Shown: positions 60,791 to 64,000 of the stretch, piece after piece
Position numbering within the stretch: position 1 is the stretch's first letter
Layout of the letters: every line of letters starts with the position of its first letter
Assembly: GCA_002914845.1 (NCBI GenBank)
Contig: JXTC01000038.1
Location: 897,872-961,871 of the forward strand
Reading direction: 5' to 3'
Length of the DNA: 64,000 nucleotides
From: Trema orientale
Taxonomy: Eukaryota; Streptophyta; Magnoliopsida; Rosales; Cannabaceae
Made by a program: the position numbers and the translations under genes
The notes under the pieces: model-generated
What the model was told of the DNA's origin: nothing
The model's database searches: none
The model's input: the letters and a program-made list of their open reading frames with translations, nothing else

Positions 60791-61602
60791 ATAGACACAC
60801 TTCCAAATTTTCAACATACAATTCCATATTTATAATCCCCATATCCTCATAAAGCCTAAAGGACTAATTCACTAACAAACATTATGCAGATACGTACATA
60901 TAACTAGGTCAAGTCATTTGTTCGCTGACAAACATTATATACTACATACATATAACTAGGCTAAGTCAATTTCTAATTATTTTGTTTATGGGCTGTAACA
61001 CACACTTTAAAAGATGAGTGATAAGCTTTACTTAACATTTAACAGAAACTATTAAAATTAGCTTCACAATTATAAAATGGGCTTTACTAATGGGGAAAAA
61101 CCCAAATTTTCAAGGGGCCAAGTATAAGATTTTATAGATAAGAAAAAGTAGAATAATTTTTTTATAAAAATGTTACGTACTAATTTTTTTTTCCAAAAAA
61201 GTCAGACCCCATGTGGCTCCGCCACTGCCCACAGCAGAATGCATTCCTCATGAAATATGTGCTTACAAGGAGTAAGCATCACTTCTTGTCCATGCCCGCC
61301 TAGAGTCCTCCAAGCAAATTAATGGCGCACAACTTTTTCTGTCTTCATTTCCAACGTTTTCTTTATTGGTTTTAAAATCGAATTTGCAGCGGAAGTTTGG
61401 TATAGTTAGATTCAAAAATTTTCTCAAAACAATTGACTATTAATATAATTATATATATATATATGAAGTTTAGATGAAACTTACCTTGAAACTACTTGGG
61501 TAACTTATTAGAAACCTAAAGCCACGGTTAAGTTTTCTAAATATATATATTAATTTAATTAATATTTTATTCATTTATTAGTTTAATATATATATATATT
61601 TT
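60791..61602. other. Intergenic, probably decayed hAT-element sequence
   Basis: The phrase CCATGTGGCTCCGCCACTGC near 61210 resembles untranslated parts of the same type of hAT element. Nothing else recognised. Confidence 0.35.
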
Positions 61603-61845
61603 TGCCAATCTAGTAGGTATTTTTTTTCCTATGTGTAGATATTTTTTTTTAGCCGTTGGATCATCATCTAATAGTGATCCAATGACTATAATGAGGTGTA
61701 TGAAAAGACGTGCATCATTAATGATATTTCTCTCTCTTACTTTTTACAATATAAAAATGTGTATGATAAATTTTCATTGGTCAAATTGATACCTATGTAT
61801 AGGTAAAAAAAAAAAAAAAAATACCGAAATACTACTGCCAACTCA
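61603..61845 (-). mobile_element. MITE family B, copy 2
   Basis: Inverted relative to the copy at 20042. It shares TAGCCGTTGGATCATCATCT, GTGCATCATTAATGAT and GATACCTATGTATAGGTAAA. Ends GCCAATCTAGTAGGTATTTT and the complement of AATACCGAAATACTACTGCC. Confidence 0.75.
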
Positions 61846-61859
61846 CTAACTGTTGAAGT

Positions 61860-62200
61860 TGATGGTCCATGTTTCAAATTATCCAAATTCCTCCACTAAC
61901 TTCAGAGAACAGCTCTATACCTCGTGCTGCAGTCTGTACGGAATTCGAAATATTCTGTCCAGCAATATTACATGAGTGCCGTTTCATGCTCATTCCATGT
62001 GGTCCCTCTGGAATAGACTCCAAGATATTCTTTCCTCCACTAGTGACATTCATGGGTCCCACATTTTGTTGTGCTTCTGGGCCATTTCTTGGCAGCTAGG
62101 GCTTCGTAGGTGGCTCTAGCGCGTCCATGGGACTCAATTGTCCTGGTTGACTCAACTGCAGCTATACCGCCTAGTAAAGCCGGTTTAATAAACTAATATA
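61860..62200 (-). other. Unidentified coding-like fragment
   Basis: A minus-strand frame reads QLSQPGQLSPMDALEPPTK, a stop, then LPRNGPEAQQNVGPMNVTS, ILESIPEGPHGMSMKRHSC and SNSVQTAARGIELFSEVSGG. Composition and codon choice look more like a real exon than the surrounding DNA. It was not assigned to a family. One in-frame stop and the lack of clear splice sites suggest a captured or decayed gene piece. Confidence 0.35.
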
Positions 62201-62293
62201 TATATATATATAACTAAAAGAAGACTTAAGTAACTTCTTAGGTAATTTACATGCCAATAGCTCATCAAATAGGTTGAGATAGTGTGTTTATAA

Positions 62294-64000
62294 TGTTAGA
62301 AAATAGGCTAAGAATTGGGTTAAGACTTTGGGCTTATCTTGGGCTTGGAAGCCCATATATATTGAGAAGTCCAATTTTGTGTTCTAGAACTCATTTTCAT
62401 GAACCATTTTGAAGCTAAAAATTGAGTGGGACCCACATCTTGTTGATGAAAGGTGTTAGTGAATTGTTGTTCTCCTCCGCGAGGACATCAATTTCGTATA
62501 TTCACATGCTCAAAATGGTGCACGGATGAATGAGAAATAGTTGCTCAAAAGTGCACCATTGAAATGGAAAAATGAAAGGAAAATGTGAGAGTCCCACATT
62601 GGTGGGAGATGCTTGGTTCAAGTAGTTTATAAAGAACCTTATTTTGTGATGGTGGTAAGGATAACTACCACAGATGCTCTCTCAGGCGCGCACAGGGGGG
62701 GTGCAAATCTTCGGGCTTGGGCCTGAATTTGCATGGGCTCGTGTGTGCCCGCACCTACGGACACGAATGCTGGGCCGAAACTTGGACCATAGTAAGCCAA
62801 AATTTTTATTGCGGCCCAGTACAATTTTTCTTTCTTTTTTGACCATTTTGTTGCCTAAAACATGAAACTGCCATAAAAAACGTTTTGGATGCCAAACCAT
62901 TAACTGTTAAACGTTTTTAACATTTTGATTATGGCTGGCATGTATAACAGCCATATTAATGGCTTAAAAACTAGAGTAACAACTACACTAAAAGCTGAAA
63001 AACGTTTTGGGTTTAATGGAAATATTTCAGATTGTTTGCTAATAAGTCCTCCATTGGAGACTATAAAAGGAGACCTCCTCCTCCTCATTTGAGATATCCA
63101 AAAACCGAGAGCTATCCTCTTCTCTCAAGTTTTCTCTCTGCTTCTTTCTTCCTGCTTCCAGATTTTAGTTTCCAGCTATAGTAATTCGAGTGTCTAGGAA
63201 TTTCATAGCTAGAATTCTTAGTGTTTTGGAGTTCATACCAATCCAGTTCATAGAGTGACAGTGTTGGTGCTTCACTTGCTACTCTAGTCATTGTATCCTG
63301 GGGAACTGACGCTTATAATTGCTCAAGCATTCTACCGGAGGGTGCGAATAAGTTTTAAGGACACTGTGTGGTACACAAGCCTCGACCGTTAACAATATTT
63401 TATTTTGCAGGAATACTTGTTTCAGAAGTGCTACTAAAATTTTGCTCAAGGTTGGAGCTTAATATTTTGGTAACATTATTTTTTTTTTAATAAACGTTTG
63501 TAACCTTTTATATTACATGTTTATGATTTACTTACAATCTTAAAACTGATTCGTAGCTTTCTATAAGGTTTTTATTAGATTGCATGTTAGAATTTATTTT
63601 ATTAAATTTTTTATGCTAGGTTGTATGTTAGAATTTATTTTATTAAATTCTTTATACTAGGTTGCATGTTAGAATTTATTTTATTAAATTCTTTATGCGA
63701 GGTTGCATGTTAGAATTTATCTATTAAATTCTTTATGCTAGGTTGCATGTTAGAATTTATTTGTTAAATTCTTTATGCTCATATTTGCAATATATAGAAT
63801 TCTAGTTGTTTGAATATATATATTGCTCTCCTGCTTTGTTATTACTATCACACTTGGTGTGGAATTCTTGTGGAGGAGATATTGTGTTCTGTCTAAGGAG
63901 ACTGAGTTTGAAGAGGAAGCAACTGTGACCCCTCCACGTCTTTCCTGGGAGTTTCTTTGAAATTCTGTCTAGGAGGCGGGATTTTAAGTGGGACCTGTTT
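62294..64000 (+). mobile_element. Probable LTR retrotransposon 5' region, running off right edge
   Basis: Starts TGTTAGAAAATAGG. It contains the GTCCCACATTGGTGGGAGAT motif found in many plant LTRs (about 62590) and a TATA box (GACTATAAAAGGAG, about 63058) followed by a CT-rich transcribed leader. A splice-acceptor-like TTATTTTGCAG is near 63411. No coding region or second LTR is within the window, so type and limits are open. Confidence 0.5.
63579..63782 (+). repeat. 41-bp tandem repeat, five units
   Basis: Units begin TTGCATGTTAGAATTTAT (or TTGTATG...) at about 63580, 63621, 63662, 63703 and 63743, each ending TTAAATTCTTTATGCTAGG or close. Period 41, 41, 41 and 40. Confidence 0.93.

Overview
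This is nuclear DNA from a eudicot flowering plant. It is AT-rich, has spliceable introns with GT/AG ends, plant-only gene families (WRKY group IIe, PPR-DYW, RABA, chloroplast FtsH, DUF1685, S-domain-like receptor kinases) and dense decayed retrotransposons and MITEs. The species cannot be fixed from the sequence alone.

Layout. 1-853: 5' part of a DUF1685 gene (minus), running off the left edge. 1.46-6.22 kb: complete but dead Ty1/copia element. 8.87-12.94 kb: second, internally gutted copia-type element holding GC-rich palindromic repeats and three hairpins with a conserved 12-nt loop. 13-21 kb: gene-free, with a tRNA-derived SINE in a 12-bp target duplication, MITEs and other repeats. 21.67-23.32 kb: WRKY IIe gene (plus) with an apparent 1-bp frameshift in exon 1. 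24.23-27.49 kb: two-exon RABA1-type GTPase (minus). 28-33 kb: repeats, including a ~1.2 kb inverted-repeat element, a 523-bp MITE and a Mutator-like MITE nested in another repeat.

33.2-51.5 kb is the most interesting part: a segmentally triplicated block of [lectin/PAN receptor kinase + upstream PPR-DYW gene], all on the minus strand. Copy A is a frameshifted receptor-kinase pseudogene plus a PPR scrap. Copy B is one open frame encoding lectin-PAN-TM-kinase-TM-kinase plus a PPR scrap and a fragment of the splicing factor PRP6/STABILIZED1. Copy C is an intact single-kinase receptor plus an intact PPR-DYW gene. The copy B product is a receptor-derived tandem-kinase protein with a second membrane segment between its two kinases. 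Its kinase 2 resembles copies A and C more than its own kinase 1, so it probably arose by fusion of neighbouring tandem genes.

52.9-55.7 kb: four-exon thylakoid FtsH protease gene of the FTSH2/VAR2-FTSH8 type (minus) with a likely 5'-UTR intron. 57-64 kb: hAT-like MITEs, a foldback element, a hAT transposase scrap, an unidentified coding-like fragment and a probable LTR region with a 41-bp tandem repeat running off the right edge.

The intact genes serve unrelated functions: cell-surface signalling, organelle RNA editing, photosystem repair, vesicle traffic and transcription. The only functional grouping is the receptor-kinase cluster, which resembles the expanding tandem arrays typical of plant immune receptors.
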